From Chryseobacterium defluvii (lineage in GTDB: Bacteria > Bacteroidota > Bacteroidia > Flavobacteriales > Weeksellaceae): 64,000 nt of DNA. The DNA lies in assembly GCF_014204415.1 (NCBI RefSeq), contig NZ_JACHLE010000004.1, positions 1-64,000 on the forward strand. The letters are read 5' to 3'. How positions within the stretch are numbered: the first letter of the stretch is position 1; every line of letters starts with the position of its first letter. A program made the translations under genes and the position numbers. Positions 46,653-56,395 of the stretch are shown in pieces. The notes below the pieces were generated by a model. That model did not search any database. It had not been told where the DNA came from and saw only the letters and a list, made by a program, of their open reading frames with translations.

Positions 46653-48561
46653 TGGCTCTTATTTCTATATCGGCGATCATTTCATTAAATATCTGTTCCA
46701 GTATTTTTCTGATCTCCTGCGGATTTTCTTTGATGTTGGTGGTCTTAATGGTGAGTTCCTTCACAAAAGACTGGATATTGAATATCATTTTTTTTCCGTC
46801 TCCACCGGTTCCGGTTCCTGACAGGGAATTTTTGGCTATATCCTTTTTACCTTTTGCATTTCCGCCTGCCTGTGGCTCCAAAGCGGCAGAAGGTTTTCCA
46901 CCCGGAGCAGCCAAGCCGGAAGGAGGTGGAACACCGGCGGGGGTAATTACCTTATTTTGAGTGGTGATTTTAACGGCTTTGCTGATAGGTTTTTCCAGTT
47001 CCTTATTCCATCCGTCATAAGCCCCTTTTACTGCATTAGGAACCAATTTTGCGGTGTCTTTGACCGCATTAAATCCTTTCGATAATCCCGACTTTATTTT
47101 ATCCGTATCAAGGGTGAAAATACCGACAAGCAAATCGCCCACGCCACCCAGAGTATTTATCGCAATATCTTTAATGCTTTTAAATACGGAATGAACCACT
47201 CCGACGAGTGCATTTAATAACCGCTGTACCCAGACCGTTTTTTTACCCCATTCCAATAGGGCATTAATAACCCCAAGTATGGCATCCACAGCTTTAAAAA
47301 CAACCCCGATCACTGCGCCCAGAATTTCCCCAACGTAGCTGATTGCCGGTGCGATCAATTCCCACACCCATGTTAAAATCCCCATGACATTAGAAAGGAA
47401 CTGCGCCACATTTCCCGATTCATACATAGCCTTAATATTATCCACTAAAGCAATACGAACATAATTAAGAGCTGTTTGCACGCCGGCAATGATCTTTCCA
47501 ATCAGTTCAAAAAGTGGCGTTAAAAACCGGATCATTCCTGCGATACCTTCCATCGCCATTTTTGCGAAATTGGTATCTCCTGAAAACTGAATGAAACCGT
47601 TATTTCTGATCGCATCCACCACCGGTTGAAAAGCTTCCGCCACTCCTGAAAGAGCATTTGTTACCGGCTCGGTGTAATTCATCATATTAGCCAGGAACCC
47701 GAACAAGAAATTTCCGGCATCCAATACCCCGATAATCAACGGTCTGAATGTTTCCCCGGTTTTGAGTTTAAACTGGGTTAACGCATTTTCCTGTCTGTTG
47801 ATCGCAGACTGCATGGAGTTCATGGCTGCCGGTAAACCGCCCTCAAAAGTATTTTTTAATTCCTTTGAAAATTTAGGCAGGAAATCCTCCGCCATAATTT
47901 TACCGCTATCTAACATTTCGTTGAACTGTACCTGCGTCATTCCCATAGCACGGGAAGCAATTGCCAATGCTCCGGGTAATCTTTCTCCCAGCTGGCCACG
48001 CAGTTCCTCGGCCGACACTTTTCCCTTGCTGGCGATTTGAGAAATCGCCAGAAACGCTCCTTCACTTTGTTCCGCCGATAAATTCATAACAGAAGCAGCG
48101 ATCCCGACCGCTTCGAAAATATCCCGCGCCCCTTGTCCTTCCAGAGCAGTACCTTTCAGTGATCCGGTTAATGTCTGAAATCCTTTATATGAGGACTCCA
48201 TATTAAGATTAAGATCTTTTATCGTGGTGTCAAGAAACGCCATGTTTTTTGCCCCCTGTTGACCGGAGGCAAAGACAATGGCATTTTCCATTCCCTCGAA
48301 TTTGGAAGTAATGCCGGTGATCTCTTTTCCGAAATTGATCACGGCACCCACCGATAACGCAGCAATAATAGCAATCCCCGCAGTCTTTGCATATTTTGCA
48401 AGGCTGCTAAAGGTATTTTGTCCGGTATTTCTTAATCTTCCTATCCCGTTATTGGTAGAGTTGATGGCATTATCCAAGCCCCGCGTTTCATTTCGTGCGC
48501 GGTTGATCCCGCCGGAGAAGGAACGATCAATTAAATCTAAAGCGTACTGTAAACCGTTCAT
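46645..48561 (-). CDS. Phage tape measure protein
   Basis: 638 residues; fixes tail length and lines the tail tube. About residues 75-260 hold the tape-measure core (FLAISQIASKGKVSAEELRG with QLGERLPGALAIASRAMG). Several long hydrophobic/amphipathic helices follow (LVGVVHSVFKSIKDIAINTL) and then a Pro/Ala/Gly-rich linker and a C-terminal helix. It lies on the minus strand, away from the other tail genes and next to the portal, unlike Mu, where it sits in the tail operon. Confidence 0.9.
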   Translation of the reverse strand: MNGLQYALDLIDRSFSGGINRARNETRGLDNAINSTNNGIGRLRNTGQNTFSSLAKYAKTAGIAIIAALSVGAVINFGKEITGITSKFEGMENAIVFASGQQGAKNMAFLDTTIKDLNLNMESSYKGFQTLTGSLKGTALEGQGARDIFEAVGIAASVMNLSAEQSEGAFLAISQIASKGKVSAEELRGQLGERLPGALAIASRAMGMTQVQFNEMLDSGKIMAEDFLPKFSKELKNTFEGGLPAAMNSMQSAINRQENALTQFKLKTGETFRPLIIGVLDAGNFLFGFLANMMNYTEPVTNALSGVAEAFQPVVDAIRNNGFIQFSGDTNFAKMAMEGIAGMIRFLTPLFELIGKIIAGVQTALNYVRIALVDNIKAMYESGNVAQFLSNVMGILTWVWELIAPAISYVGEILGAVIGVVFKAVDAILGVINALLEWGKKTVWVQRLLNALVGVVHSVFKSIKDIAINTLGGVGDLLVGIFTLDTDKIKSGLSKGFNAVKDTAKLVPNAVKGAYDGWNKELEKPISKAVKITTQNKVITPAGVPPPSGLAAPGGKPSAALEPQAGGNAKGKKDIAKNSLSGTGTGGDGKKMIFNIQSFVKELTIKTTNIKENPQEIRKILEQIFNEMIADIEIRANA

Positions 48562-48568
48562 TGTTCTT

Positions 48569-51022
48569 TTATTTTTTTGGAGTGTTCACAAGTAAACCTT
48601 TACGGACGGTGTCTACATCGGTGATCATTTCAGAGTGTGTCACTCTGACAGATTGGGTGGATACTTTGAAAGCTCCGTCCTTATAAAATCTTATGAATAC
48701 CGTCTCAGGAATTTTACCGGAATCACTCCAGTACACTTCATCCGGATCCGTTAATGTTTCCTTTAATTGGGTAAACAAATCATCATTCATTTTTGTAGCT
48801 TCAGTATCCACCCAGACCGGTAGGTTTTCGGATGTAATAACCCGCGCCATTCCCGTTTTATCGATGTGGCTTTTGATGGTGACCACTTTTTTTGGATAAG
48901 TATGTTTTTTGACTTTCGCCCACTCGGCAAGTCCATAGTCGGTAATCCCCAGATCATCAACATCGATAGGCGTGGAGTCTTGCGGCAGCTTCTTTAAATA
49001 GCTTTGCGCACGGGTAAAGATTTCGTCACTATCTCCCCAGTTGACATCAAATCCCTGTTTTTGCATTCGTTCCCATCCGTACGGATCTGTTTGTATGGCT
49101 TCCTCAAAATTGGTTATTTCTCCTTCGTAGTCATCAAAAATATCCTCTGCATCTGTGCGGCATTTCCAATGTAACGGAGGTAAGAATTTCCATGAATTTT
49201 GATCTCTTTTATCAAAGACTTTCCCGTCCAGACTTCGACAAACAACCGTCGTACCCTCATCTATGATGGCGTTTAATCTCCAATAGGGAGCAATCTCCAT
49301 ATCGTCCATCATCTCCAGATACCGCGCTGCCATGTTGGAGGATGCATTCGCGTGATCCCATTCTGTTCTCAGATAAAATTCTTTATAGTTCGGAAATACT
49401 GATTTTGCCTTATTCCTGAAATCGTTAAAACTTTTTACTTCCGGATCCTTCAGCATTTCATTAAGCTCGTAGACTTCCGCCTGTGTTTTATCTGCCCCAA
49501 AGCGGTGTATATTATTCATCCAAGCCCTCATTCTGCGATGGTCGGTACTGTCAAAATCAAAATCCATTTTCCCGAACCCCTGTTTTATTGCCTCCAATAA
49601 TGGCGTATGTGATGCTTTAAATTCGTTGTAGCTCCAGTTGATGGTTCCGGGATTTTCATACAGCAGCCGTAAAAAATTTTCTTCCTGCGGTGTTATATCC
49701 CTGACATTTGCCGGAGTTTCAAATTCTAAAGTCGCCCCGGTTGAGCTTTTATAGTGGGCTGGGGTTCCAAACCCCTGAGGCGTATTAAAATTTCTGTATC
49801 TGTTTTGCGGAATTGGCGGCGGCTGATCGCCCGAAATTTCCCCGACAATTTCCACATCAAGCTCGGTTTCGATCTGTTCTTTTTTGACCTTATATCCCAA
49901 ATCTTTAACGCCTTTAAAAATGTCCAGTCTTTCCTTTGGGGATAATTTAACGTTATCATTCCACCGGCAGGTGTCCTTTTCATCAAAAGGATATCCGATC
50001 CCACGGAGCCACGGCAGGACTTCGTCATTGATAAAAAACATCACAAAGGTTTCATCATCCATTGTGATGAGCTTTTGCGTAGCGTTAATGATCTCACCGG
50101 TTTTGGCACGGCTTCCGGTATCTTTTGATGTTTCAGAATTTCCATCAAAGAGATTGGAAAGTTCCTCGTTACAGGCTTTTCGTTTTTCGTTGAACACGTT
50201 AAAGCTGTCGCGGCTGTTCGACTCCTTAATATCAATTTCCACCCCTTCAGGGAACCTTGCCCATCCGGCGGAACCCAAATCTTTTAACCATTTATCAATT
50301 TCATTTTTTACGCGGGGATCAGTGGAAGCCACTTTGGCAGTACGCATCGGTATTCCGAACATTTCCTCGAACTCATCCCAGTTCTGCCATGAATGCTTTT
50401 TAAAAATCCAGAGCGGAATTGCTTTATTTAAAATCCCAATGGAGTGTTCATGATTCACCCAGAGCGTCCATTTTTTAAGGTTTCCTTCCGTAAAGTTTTC
50501 GCCGTGCAGATCATAGGGATTAATCAATAGTTCCGTTGTTTCCGGTACAATATGATCCCGGTACACAAAAGACAGCTTTTTGATCAGCCCGTTTTCATCC
50601 ATTTCCTTCGGATACATAAGGGTATAACCAAAGTAAATGCTATCAAGGGTATATTTGATCAGGTTTTTAAACCATAGCTTTTGTAGTAGCTTTGTTTTTT
50701 CTTCGTCAACTTCTCCGTCACTTCCAATTACATCAATCGCCTTATTGGAAACCCTTAATTTTCGTGTTTCACTGCGTCCGTAAATAAAAGGATCGTCCAG
50801 AACTTCCTCCATAATATCAATAAGTAGTTTACGGCGAGGTATGATCGGATCAAGAGCGGTATACTTTGCTATTTTCCAGTCCCTTATTTCTTTATTGTAC
50901 AAAGTCCGTTGACGCTTGATCGCGTCCACCATTTGGGTGACGGCTTTTTCATAGTCTTTATCTTTACCACCACCGAAGGCATTATGTAAAAAATCGGTGA
51001 TCGCTTGCATTTTAAATTTCAT
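48569..51022 (-). CDS. Portal (DUF935) - MuF head protein fusion with C-terminal PBECR-like domain
   Basis: 817 residues. About 1-400 form a DUF935 portal (Mu gp29-like): YTALDPIIPRRKLL, IYFGYTLMYPKEMDENGLIK, GIPMRTAKVASTDPRVK. About 500-660 form an SPP1-gp7/MuF head-morphogenesis domain (WDHANASSNMAARYLEMMDD; LPPLHWKCRTDAED). The final ~100 residues (LFTQLKETLTDPDEVYWSD, TVFIRFYKDGAFKVSTQSVR) look like the PBECR nuclease fold attached to MuF in many phages. Portal and MuF are separate genes in Mu (gp29, gp30). The gene is not split or frameshifted. Confidence 0.85.
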   Translation of the reverse strand: MKFKMQAITDFLHNAFGGGKDKDYEKAVTQMVDAIKRQRTLYNKEIRDWKIAKYTALDPIIPRRKLLIDIMEEVLDDPFIYGRSETRKLRVSNKAIDVIGSDGEVDEEKTKLLQKLWFKNLIKYTLDSIYFGYTLMYPKEMDENGLIKKLSFVYRDHIVPETTELLINPYDLHGENFTEGNLKKWTLWVNHEHSIGILNKAIPLWIFKKHSWQNWDEFEEMFGIPMRTAKVASTDPRVKNEIDKWLKDLGSAGWARFPEGVEIDIKESNSRDSFNVFNEKRKACNEELSNLFDGNSETSKDTGSRAKTGEIINATQKLITMDDETFVMFFINDEVLPWLRGIGYPFDEKDTCRWNDNVKLSPKERLDIFKGVKDLGYKVKKEQIETELDVEIVGEISGDQPPPIPQNRYRNFNTPQGFGTPAHYKSSTGATLEFETPANVRDITPQEENFLRLLYENPGTINWSYNEFKASHTPLLEAIKQGFGKMDFDFDSTDHRRMRAWMNNIHRFGADKTQAEVYELNEMLKDPEVKSFNDFRNKAKSVFPNYKEFYLRTEWDHANASSNMAARYLEMMDDMEIAPYWRLNAIIDEGTTVVCRSLDGKVFDKRDQNSWKFLPPLHWKCRTDAEDIFDDYEGEITNFEEAIQTDPYGWERMQKQGFDVNWGDSDEIFTRAQSYLKKLPQDSTPIDVDDLGITDYGLAEWAKVKKHTYPKKVVTIKSHIDKTGMARVITSENLPVWVDTEATKMNDDLFTQLKETLTDPDEVYWSDSGKIPETVFIRFYKDGAFKVSTQSVRVTHSEMITDVDTVRKGLLVNTPKK

Positions 51023-51044
51023 TTAAAAGGTATTTAAAGGGTAA

Positions 51045-51476
51045 TTAATAGCGTTCCGAATATTTCGGGTTGCTTCCGAATTCGATTATCTGGTTTCCGG
51101 TTCCTTCACCATCTTCTCCTTCGTTGGGCTTTTCCGATAAATCCGGCGAAATCTCACCTTTAGCAACAGCTTTGAGCCAGTCTTTGGCAGCGTTATAGCG
51201 GATAATCCTCATTTCGGGAATGACATCTCCGGCAGAATTGGCGTGTAAATGATATACAGCGATGTCAACCATATACATAATAATAAGAGCGTTCCTGTCG
51301 TCTCCGGTGGCGGAAAAAATCGTTGCTACATTATATCTTTGTCGCAGGTAACTTTCCATTTCTGCCTGAGCGGCAAGCTCGGCTTGGTGCTGAACATCTT
51401 CTTTCCGTTGGATAATAATTTGTTTGATCCAGTTGCGGATCTGTACTTCGTAGTCTGTATCTGTTAAAAAAGGCAT
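51045..51476 (-). CDS. DUF1320/Mu gp36-like head-tail connector protein
   Basis: 143 residues, opening MPFLTDTDYEVQIRNWIKQI; the central helix AAQAEMESYLRQRYNVATIF carries the family's E..SYLRxRY pattern, followed by IIMYMVDIAVYHLHA and an acidic C-terminal tail. Mu gp36 is a head-tail joining protein of similar size. It lies between the terminase large subunit (upstream) and the portal gene. Confidence 0.8.
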   Translation of the reverse strand: MPFLTDTDYEVQIRNWIKQIIIQRKEDVQHQAELAAQAEMESYLRQRYNVATIFSATGDDRNALIIMYMVDIAVYHLHANSAGDVIPEMRIIRYNAAKDWLKAVAKGEISPDLSEKPNEGEDGEGTGNQIIEFGSNPKYSERY

Positions 51477-51487
51477 TGTTACAATTT

Positions 51488-53038
51488 TTAATAAGTGTTA
51501 TCATTGTTTCTTTCGTGTTTTCCCATACCGAGGGAATTTTCGTCCCAGTCCTCAGAATCAGACACGACAAACTGATCCAGAAAAAACCACGCGCCTTCAT
51601 CGGCATCCGGAGCGTCGTCTGCGGTATTATATCCCGGTTCTATTCCTTTGACCTGTAAATTACCCTCCACCATATCCGGATCATTTTCATCTTCTACATT
51701 GTAGACCACATTACCGGAAGAATATTCTGGTTCCATTCTTACCATACGGGTGTATTTATTGGGCTTTTGTCTTTCGTCCGTCAGGACACTGAGCGGGTAT
51801 TTGTATTTTTTACAGGCACGGCGCAGGGCTTTTTTTACCGGTCGCGTATAAAACTGTTTCTCCATATACCAGATGATCCCCACACCGGGTGGCAGGTTTT
51901 TCTCCACTTTGATCATCCACTCGAAAACGTCTTCCAGTTCACAGCGGCGGGTAAACCTTTTAATGCAGTAGCGTTTGAACCTGTCCTGTCCCCACACCGA
52001 AACGGCTTTAAAATCCGAAGTCTGGCTGTTTTCAAAACTCGGATCAAAATACCCGATGATGATATCCATTTTCGAGAGGTGCGGAAGCTTGGCAAAACGG
52101 AAATATTTGTTTTTAAAGATTTTACCCTCAATATCCGTTTCGTGAAAAAATTCCTGCTTGGCGAGAACTGTTCCCGCCTTAGCAATTTTCCTCAGGAGTT
52201 CCTGCAAAGAATACCGCTGCCACCACGCCGGTTTTCCGTTTTCAATGGCTTTTACTTTAGAATGGTAAATGCCCTCTCTTTTTTTGGATCCGGGTTTGGT
52301 GTCACCCACTATATTGGAAAGGATTGAATTATGGTGAATACGGTTCCCGCCCATTGCGAAACGCGCCCCTTTGATACTCAGGGCAAAATACATGGCACCG
52401 AGAATTTTCTTAACCACCTTATCCACCCGTTTGGGATTATGTACAATGTCGTCATCATCTACGTCATCCACCACGCCGTAATTAGGACGCTTTTCATTTT
52501 CTCTTGCTCCACGCGGGGATTGATCACGACCAAAGGCTAGAAAGCGTATCCCGTCTTTTGTGGTAAAATCCCCGTCCTCCCACGAACCATAATTGTACTG
52601 CTCCCCGAAGTCGTGGGCAAAGAGTTTATTGTATTGAAGCTGCGCCTGAAGATCGGATAACAGGTTACAGGCATCATCCTCATTTTTGCCCATTAAAAGC
52701 ATCCCCGTGAGTTGTTTGTGAGCAATGAGCCACATCGGGATAATAATGGTCAGGTGAACGGATTTTGCGTGTTCCCTTGCCCATTCTGCAATCCCGAAGA
52801 AGTTCGGATCCTCAAGGCAGGCATTGGCAAACTCAATATGAAAATCCGCGCAGTCCGCATCGGCATACAATTCAAAATAGGTTTTAACAAAATAATTGTA
52901 GTCTGTTAATGCTCTTTTGATCCTTATTTTCTGTGTTTCCTCCGTATCATTAAAAGCAACGGCGGCGGCGTTCTGAACCTGTGAACAGAACTCCAGCCAC
53001 TCGTTATAATCCCTCTTTGCTATCGCCGGTGCCGACAT
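51488..53038 (-). CDS. Terminase large subunit (Mu gp28-like)
   Basis: 516 residues; the DNA-packaging motor. A degenerate Walker A lies in WAREHAKSV (residues 86-94) and Walker B in YGVVDDVDDDD (about 203). The RNase H-like nuclease domain begins at IIGYFDPSFENSQTSDFKAV (Asp of the first strand). It overlaps the small subunit gene stop/start by a single base. Confidence 0.9.
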   Translation of the reverse strand: MSAPAIAKRDYNEWLEFCSQVQNAAAVAFNDTEETQKIRIKRALTDYNYFVKTYFELYADADCADFHIEFANACLEDPNFFGIAEWAREHAKSVHLTIIIPMWLIAHKQLTGMLLMGKNEDDACNLLSDLQAQLQYNKLFAHDFGEQYNYGSWEDGDFTTKDGIRFLAFGRDQSPRGARENEKRPNYGVVDDVDDDDIVHNPKRVDKVVKKILGAMYFALSIKGARFAMGGNRIHHNSILSNIVGDTKPGSKKREGIYHSKVKAIENGKPAWWQRYSLQELLRKIAKAGTVLAKQEFFHETDIEGKIFKNKYFRFAKLPHLSKMDIIIGYFDPSFENSQTSDFKAVSVWGQDRFKRYCIKRFTRRCELEDVFEWMIKVEKNLPPGVGIIWYMEKQFYTRPVKKALRRACKKYKYPLSVLTDERQKPNKYTRMVRMEPEYSSGNVVYNVEDENDPDMVEGNLQVKGIEPGYNTADDAPDADEGAWFFLDQFVVSDSEDWDENSLGMGKHERNNDNTY

Positions 53039-53469
53039 TACTTTTCCCCGATTTTATAGTCCACGTATTTTTTTTGCAAAAGGTTGATTTCCTTTGCCAG
53101 TCCTGCGTCCTGAGTGAAGGCGTACGTCGTGAAATCCTTAAATACATTAATGATCTGGCTGACCGTTACTTTTTTATTCGACAGCTTTTCAATGCTGTTG
53201 GCGATCTGAATAATATCATTGGGCTTACTTTTCGGATCTTCACTCAGGGCGTGCGCCTTTTTGTAAAGGTTTTCGATGATCTTTCGGGCTGTAACCGTTG
53301 ATGCACTTTTAAGCATATCCCATTCTCCCTCGGTTTTCCATTTACCCAGAGTTTTTTCTGTGACGTGAATGATTTGTGCTATTTCCTTCTGTGTTTTGTC
53401 TGTTTCTAAATAGAGGTCCTGAGCAACTGCATATTTCTCGTCACCCGTCAGCTTTTTCTTTTCATTCAT
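53038..53469 (-). CDS. Terminase small subunit-like HTH protein
   Basis: 143 residues. The N-terminus AVAQDLYLETDKTQKEIAQI, then HVTEKTLGKWKTEGEWDMLK, is the DNA-recognition HTH common in terminase small subunits (DUF1804-like). The remainder is helical for oligomerisation. It is the first gene of the minus-strand structural arm, divergent from the capsid-maturation protease. Confidence 0.8.
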   Translation of the reverse strand: MNEKKKLTGDEKYAVAQDLYLETDKTQKEIAQIIHVTEKTLGKWKTEGEWDMLKSASTVTARKIIENLYKKAHALSEDPKSKPNDIIQIANSIEKLSNKKVTVSQIINVFKDFTTYAFTQDAGLAKEINLLQKKYVDYKIGEK

Positions 53470-53470
53470 T

Positions 53471-53636
53471 CCTTATATATATGAAGCAAAATTGCTTTAT
53501 ATAAGGGCTTTACCGAAGCTGGCAATTAGCGGCTAAATGAAAATATACAACCACTAAATGAAACTCTATAGCCGCTAACGGGCAGCTTTTTTCGGGGTGT
53601 TTTTAAGCCAATCTTTGCCTTATCAAAATCAAAGAA
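53471..53636. promoter_or_regulatory. Divergent late control region with nested inverted repeats
   Basis: AAGCAA-AA-TTGCTT (53484-53497) sits within a larger TATATA-flanked palindrome. TTAGCGGCTA (53526-53535) and TAGCCGCTAA (53569-53578) are perfect 10-bp inverted repeats enclosing two direct repeats CTAAATGAAA (53533, 53554). Both late arms start here. Probable late activator binding sites. Confidence 0.55.
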
Positions 53637-54797
53637 ATGTCTAAAAAACCCTTTCATTATCAGCTCAAAAATCAGGTTTCCGGCGGTGCTGAAATCAGGA
53701 TGTACGGGTATATCGGAAAATATGATGAGTTCGATTATAAAAGGTTTCAACAGGTTTTCAGGGATGCATTAACCAACAATCATGATTTAACCATACGAAT
53801 GCACTGCGGAGGAGGCAGCGTATATGAAGGACTCGCCATTTATGACCTGATCCTGAATTCAGAAGGACACACCAAAGTCATTGTTGAGGGTATGGCGGCA
53901 TCAATGGGCGGGGTGATCGCCCTTGCCGGTGATGAGATCGAAATGAACGATAACGCCTTCTTTATGATGCACGCCGTAACGGCGGGATGTTTCGGAAATA
54001 AAAATGATTTTAAAAACGGGATACAGCAGATTGAAAACTGTGAAGACCGACTCGGAAAAATCTTTGGTGAAAGAACAAATGCAGACGAAAAGACCATTAA
54101 AAATTGGTTTGATTCCGGACAGGATCACTGGCTGGATTCCGATAAGTGTTTACAACTGGGAATTTGTGACAAGGTGATCAAACCGACAAAAAAAAGAAAA
54201 AACGGGCAGGACGCTGAAAGTATCACGAATAAAACTCCGGAAGAAGCCTTTGAATGCTTCAACCTATACTCTGAACTACCGGAAGACAATAATATTAATC
54301 AACATACTGAAATGAAAAAGGAAGCAATTTTCGCCGCTTTGGTTGCGGCAGGATTGGCGGGAACATTAACCGTCTTGTCTTCGGATAAAGAATTTGAACA
54401 GCATCTGGAAGAATTACTCGGAAAGGCAAAAAGAACCGATACACTCGAAAATGAGCTAAAGGTATTTAAGGAAACGCAGGCGGAAGCTCTTATTTCCGGA
54501 GCCTTGAAATCCGGTAAAATCACCAATGCTGAAAAGGACGAATGGAAAAATGATGCGATCGAAAATTATGCACTGGTAGCAAAATCACTGGAAAGAATGT
54601 CCGGCAAACCGGATCCCAACGGAACATTGGAAAGACAAAAGCCGGTGGTGGATGCAAACAAACACGAACTGTTAAACGGGCGTGAAAAATGGAGCTTCTC
54701 CGACTGGCAGGAAAAAGACCCGAAAGGTCTGGAAAGGCTTAATGAAGAAGCTCGTGAAGAATTTGAAAAATTGTTTAACGCTGAATTTGAAGATTAA
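53637..54797 (+). CDS. Head maturation protease (ClpP-like) with scaffold-like C-terminus
   Basis: 386 residues. About 1-185 form a ClpP-like serine protease: oxyanion GGGSVYEG, nucleophile Ser89 in GMAASMGG, His112 in FMMHAV. The C-terminal half is charged and helical (LEELLGKAKRTDTLENELKV), which fits a scaffold as in Mu gpI/gpZ or prohead protease-scaffold fusions. A hydrophobic stretch starts near residue 224 (KKEAIFAALVAAGLAGTLTV). It precedes the major capsid gene by 3 bp, the expected order. Confidence 0.88.
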   Translation: MSKKPFHYQLKNQVSGGAEIRMYGYIGKYDEFDYKRFQQVFRDALTNNHDLTIRMHCGGGSVYEGLAIYDLILNSEGHTKVIVEGMAASMGGVIALAGDEIEMNDNAFFMMHAVTAGCFGNKNDFKNGIQQIENCEDRLGKIFGERTNADEKTIKNWFDSGQDHWLDSDKCLQLGICDKVIKPTKKRKNGQDAESITNKTPEEAFECFNLYSELPEDNNINQHTEMKKEAIFAALVAAGLAGTLTVLSSDKEFEQHLEELLGKAKRTDTLENELKVFKETQAEALISGALKSGKITNAEKDEWKNDAIENYALVAKSLERMSGKPDPNGTLERQKPVVDANKHELLNGREKWSFSDWQEKDPKGLERLNEEAREEFEKLFNAEFED

Positions 54798-54800
54798 AAA

Positions 54801-55739
54801 ATGGCAGAATTAATAGACGGGTTATATCTGAACAAATTTGTAGCCCCACAATTACTGAAGGAGTTTAAAAACTACAATGATAAATTTCTGGCGGCACTGG
54901 AACCGGCACCCGAAGGATCAAAAACGGCTGACGGTCTTCGTCAGAATAAGCTGATCAATAATGTCGGGTTTTATGTCAATAATACGGCTCCTTTTACCGC
55001 AAAATCAATGACCGGTAAAAATAGCATCATCCCGTGGGACAAACTGGATACCGACCCGACAAAAGTAAACGATGCCGAGATAAGAGCATTAGCGTTTGAC
55101 AAGAGATCCGAAGTTCGTGTGAAGCATTCTCAGGGTTTCAGGATAGGAATACGGGATTATGTTTTGAATAAACTGGCACCCGCGGAAAACGTTTCAGGAG
55201 CCATGCCGGTACTAAGAACCACCGGAGCCGTATTTAACGGCAGAAAAAGGCTGACATTTCAGGATATGATCAATTTCTATAATGAAATTGAAACCTTGAA
55301 CCTTATTGACGATGATACCTCAGAGTCTCCCAACTTCTGGAATATGATCCTGAACTCTGATCACCGTTCCGATCTTAAAATTGATAAAGCCGGAACCGCT
55401 AACCACAGGGATAATCTGGAATTTGACAAAGATACCGGAGAGTTCAAAAGGTTCTATAAAATAAGAATGTGGGAAAATAATGCGGCTCCATTGTATTCGC
55501 CAACGGGGGAACTCAAGGCAAGGGGATCAATTAAAGAAGCCGGCGATCAATACGCCTCAACATTTTTCTATTCCCCGAATACGGTCTGGCATCTGGAAAA
55601 ATTAAAAATCCTTTATAAACCGGAATATCAGGACACCACCAATGCTGATCCGGAATCTGAATTCAGATTACAGGGGTATGGGCTTTGTGATAAAAAGCAG
55701 GAATACGGATTCGGGGCGATCATTTCAGCAAACCCTTAA
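54801..55739 (+). CDS. Major capsid protein (Mu gpT-like position)
   Basis: 312 residues, directly after the protease. No cysteine-rich or catalytic motif; the composition and order are those of Bacteroidota Mu-type capsids. The N-terminus VAPQLLKEFKNYNDKFLAAL is followed by beta-rich segments (RVKHSQGFRIGIRDYVLNKL; FFYSPNTVWHLEKLKILYKP). I rely on context, size and the likely strong mRNA end (hairpin at 55788) more than on motif recognition. Confidence 0.75.
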   Translation: MAELIDGLYLNKFVAPQLLKEFKNYNDKFLAALEPAPEGSKTADGLRQNKLINNVGFYVNNTAPFTAKSMTGKNSIIPWDKLDTDPTKVNDAEIRALAFDKRSEVRVKHSQGFRIGIRDYVLNKLAPAENVSGAMPVLRTTGAVFNGRKRLTFQDMINFYNEIETLNLIDDDTSESPNFWNMILNSDHRSDLKIDKAGTANHRDNLEFDKDTGEFKRFYKIRMWENNAAPLYSPTGELKARGSIKEAGDQYASTFFYSPNTVWHLEKLKILYKPEYQDTTNADPESEFRLQGYGLCDKKQEYGFGAIISANP

Positions 55740-55777
55740 TGACTAAATCTTTTTTTAACTCTATATCTATTTTAACT

Positions 55778-55822
55778 CCGGCTGTACCTGCTTTCTGTCA
55801 ATGCAGAAAGCAGAGCAACCGG
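55778..55822 (+). terminator. Strong hairpin downstream of the capsid gene
   Basis: Perfect 10-bp stem CTGCTTTCTG/CAGAAAGCAG with loop TCAATG, flanked by CCGG on both sides. No T run follows, so it may stabilise or partly terminate the capsid mRNA rather than end transcription. Confidence 0.6.
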
Positions 55823-55846
55823 AAACATTAATTAAAATTTCATTCC

Positions 55847-56395
55847 ATGTCTAACAAAAAGAAGTTTCAGGAAAAAGCCAATGCGCTTTTTGAAAAATAC
55901 CCAGAGGCTAATAAAATTTTTATTTCAGAAAACGGACAATGTTTTTTTGACGAAAAGGCGGCTAAAGATTACCACGATTTAAGAGGGTTTGACAATGAGC
56001 CGGAAGTCTTTTTTCGTGAAGGGACTCAGGACGAGGACGATTCGGATTTGCAGGAGGCTCTGCATAATTCTGAACTGGCGCGAAAAGCCTTAGAAGGAAT
56101 TATCGAAGATGTAAACGCAGTTTGTGATCTTGATCAGGACTATGAACCGGCAAACGCAGAAACCGACGAAACTGTTACTTCCGTTATTTCACTCCGTGAA
56201 AAATACGCTGAAAAAGACCGCCTGCTTACCGAAGCAAACACAGAACTGGAAAAACTTTTAAATGTGGCTCAGGAAAATGAAAATCTAAAAGGACAACTGG
56301 AAGCCGCTAATAAACAGATGGAAGCTTTACATAAAACACCAACCACTAAAACCAAGAAAGATGCTACGTCCCAGACTGATAGTACAAAAGCTTAA
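55847..56395 (+). CDS. Hypothetical phage protein, acidic with C-terminal coiled coil
   Basis: 182 residues. N-terminal half FQEKANALFEKYPEANKIFI resembles a small alpha/beta domain; the C-terminal half is a coiled coil (LREKYAEKDRLLTEANTELE) ending in a Thr/Lys-rich tail. Position between capsid and sheath suggests a minor head or head-tail factor. The end overlaps the sheath gene start by 35 bp. Confidence 0.65.
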   Translation: MSNKKKFQEKANALFEKYPEANKIFISENGQCFFDEKAAKDYHDLRGFDNEPEVFFREGTQDEDDSDLQEALHNSELARKALEGIIEDVNAVCDLDQDYEPANAETDETVTSVISLREKYAEKDRLLTEANTELEKLLNVAQENENLKGQLEAANKQMEALHKTPTTKTKKDATSQTDSTKA

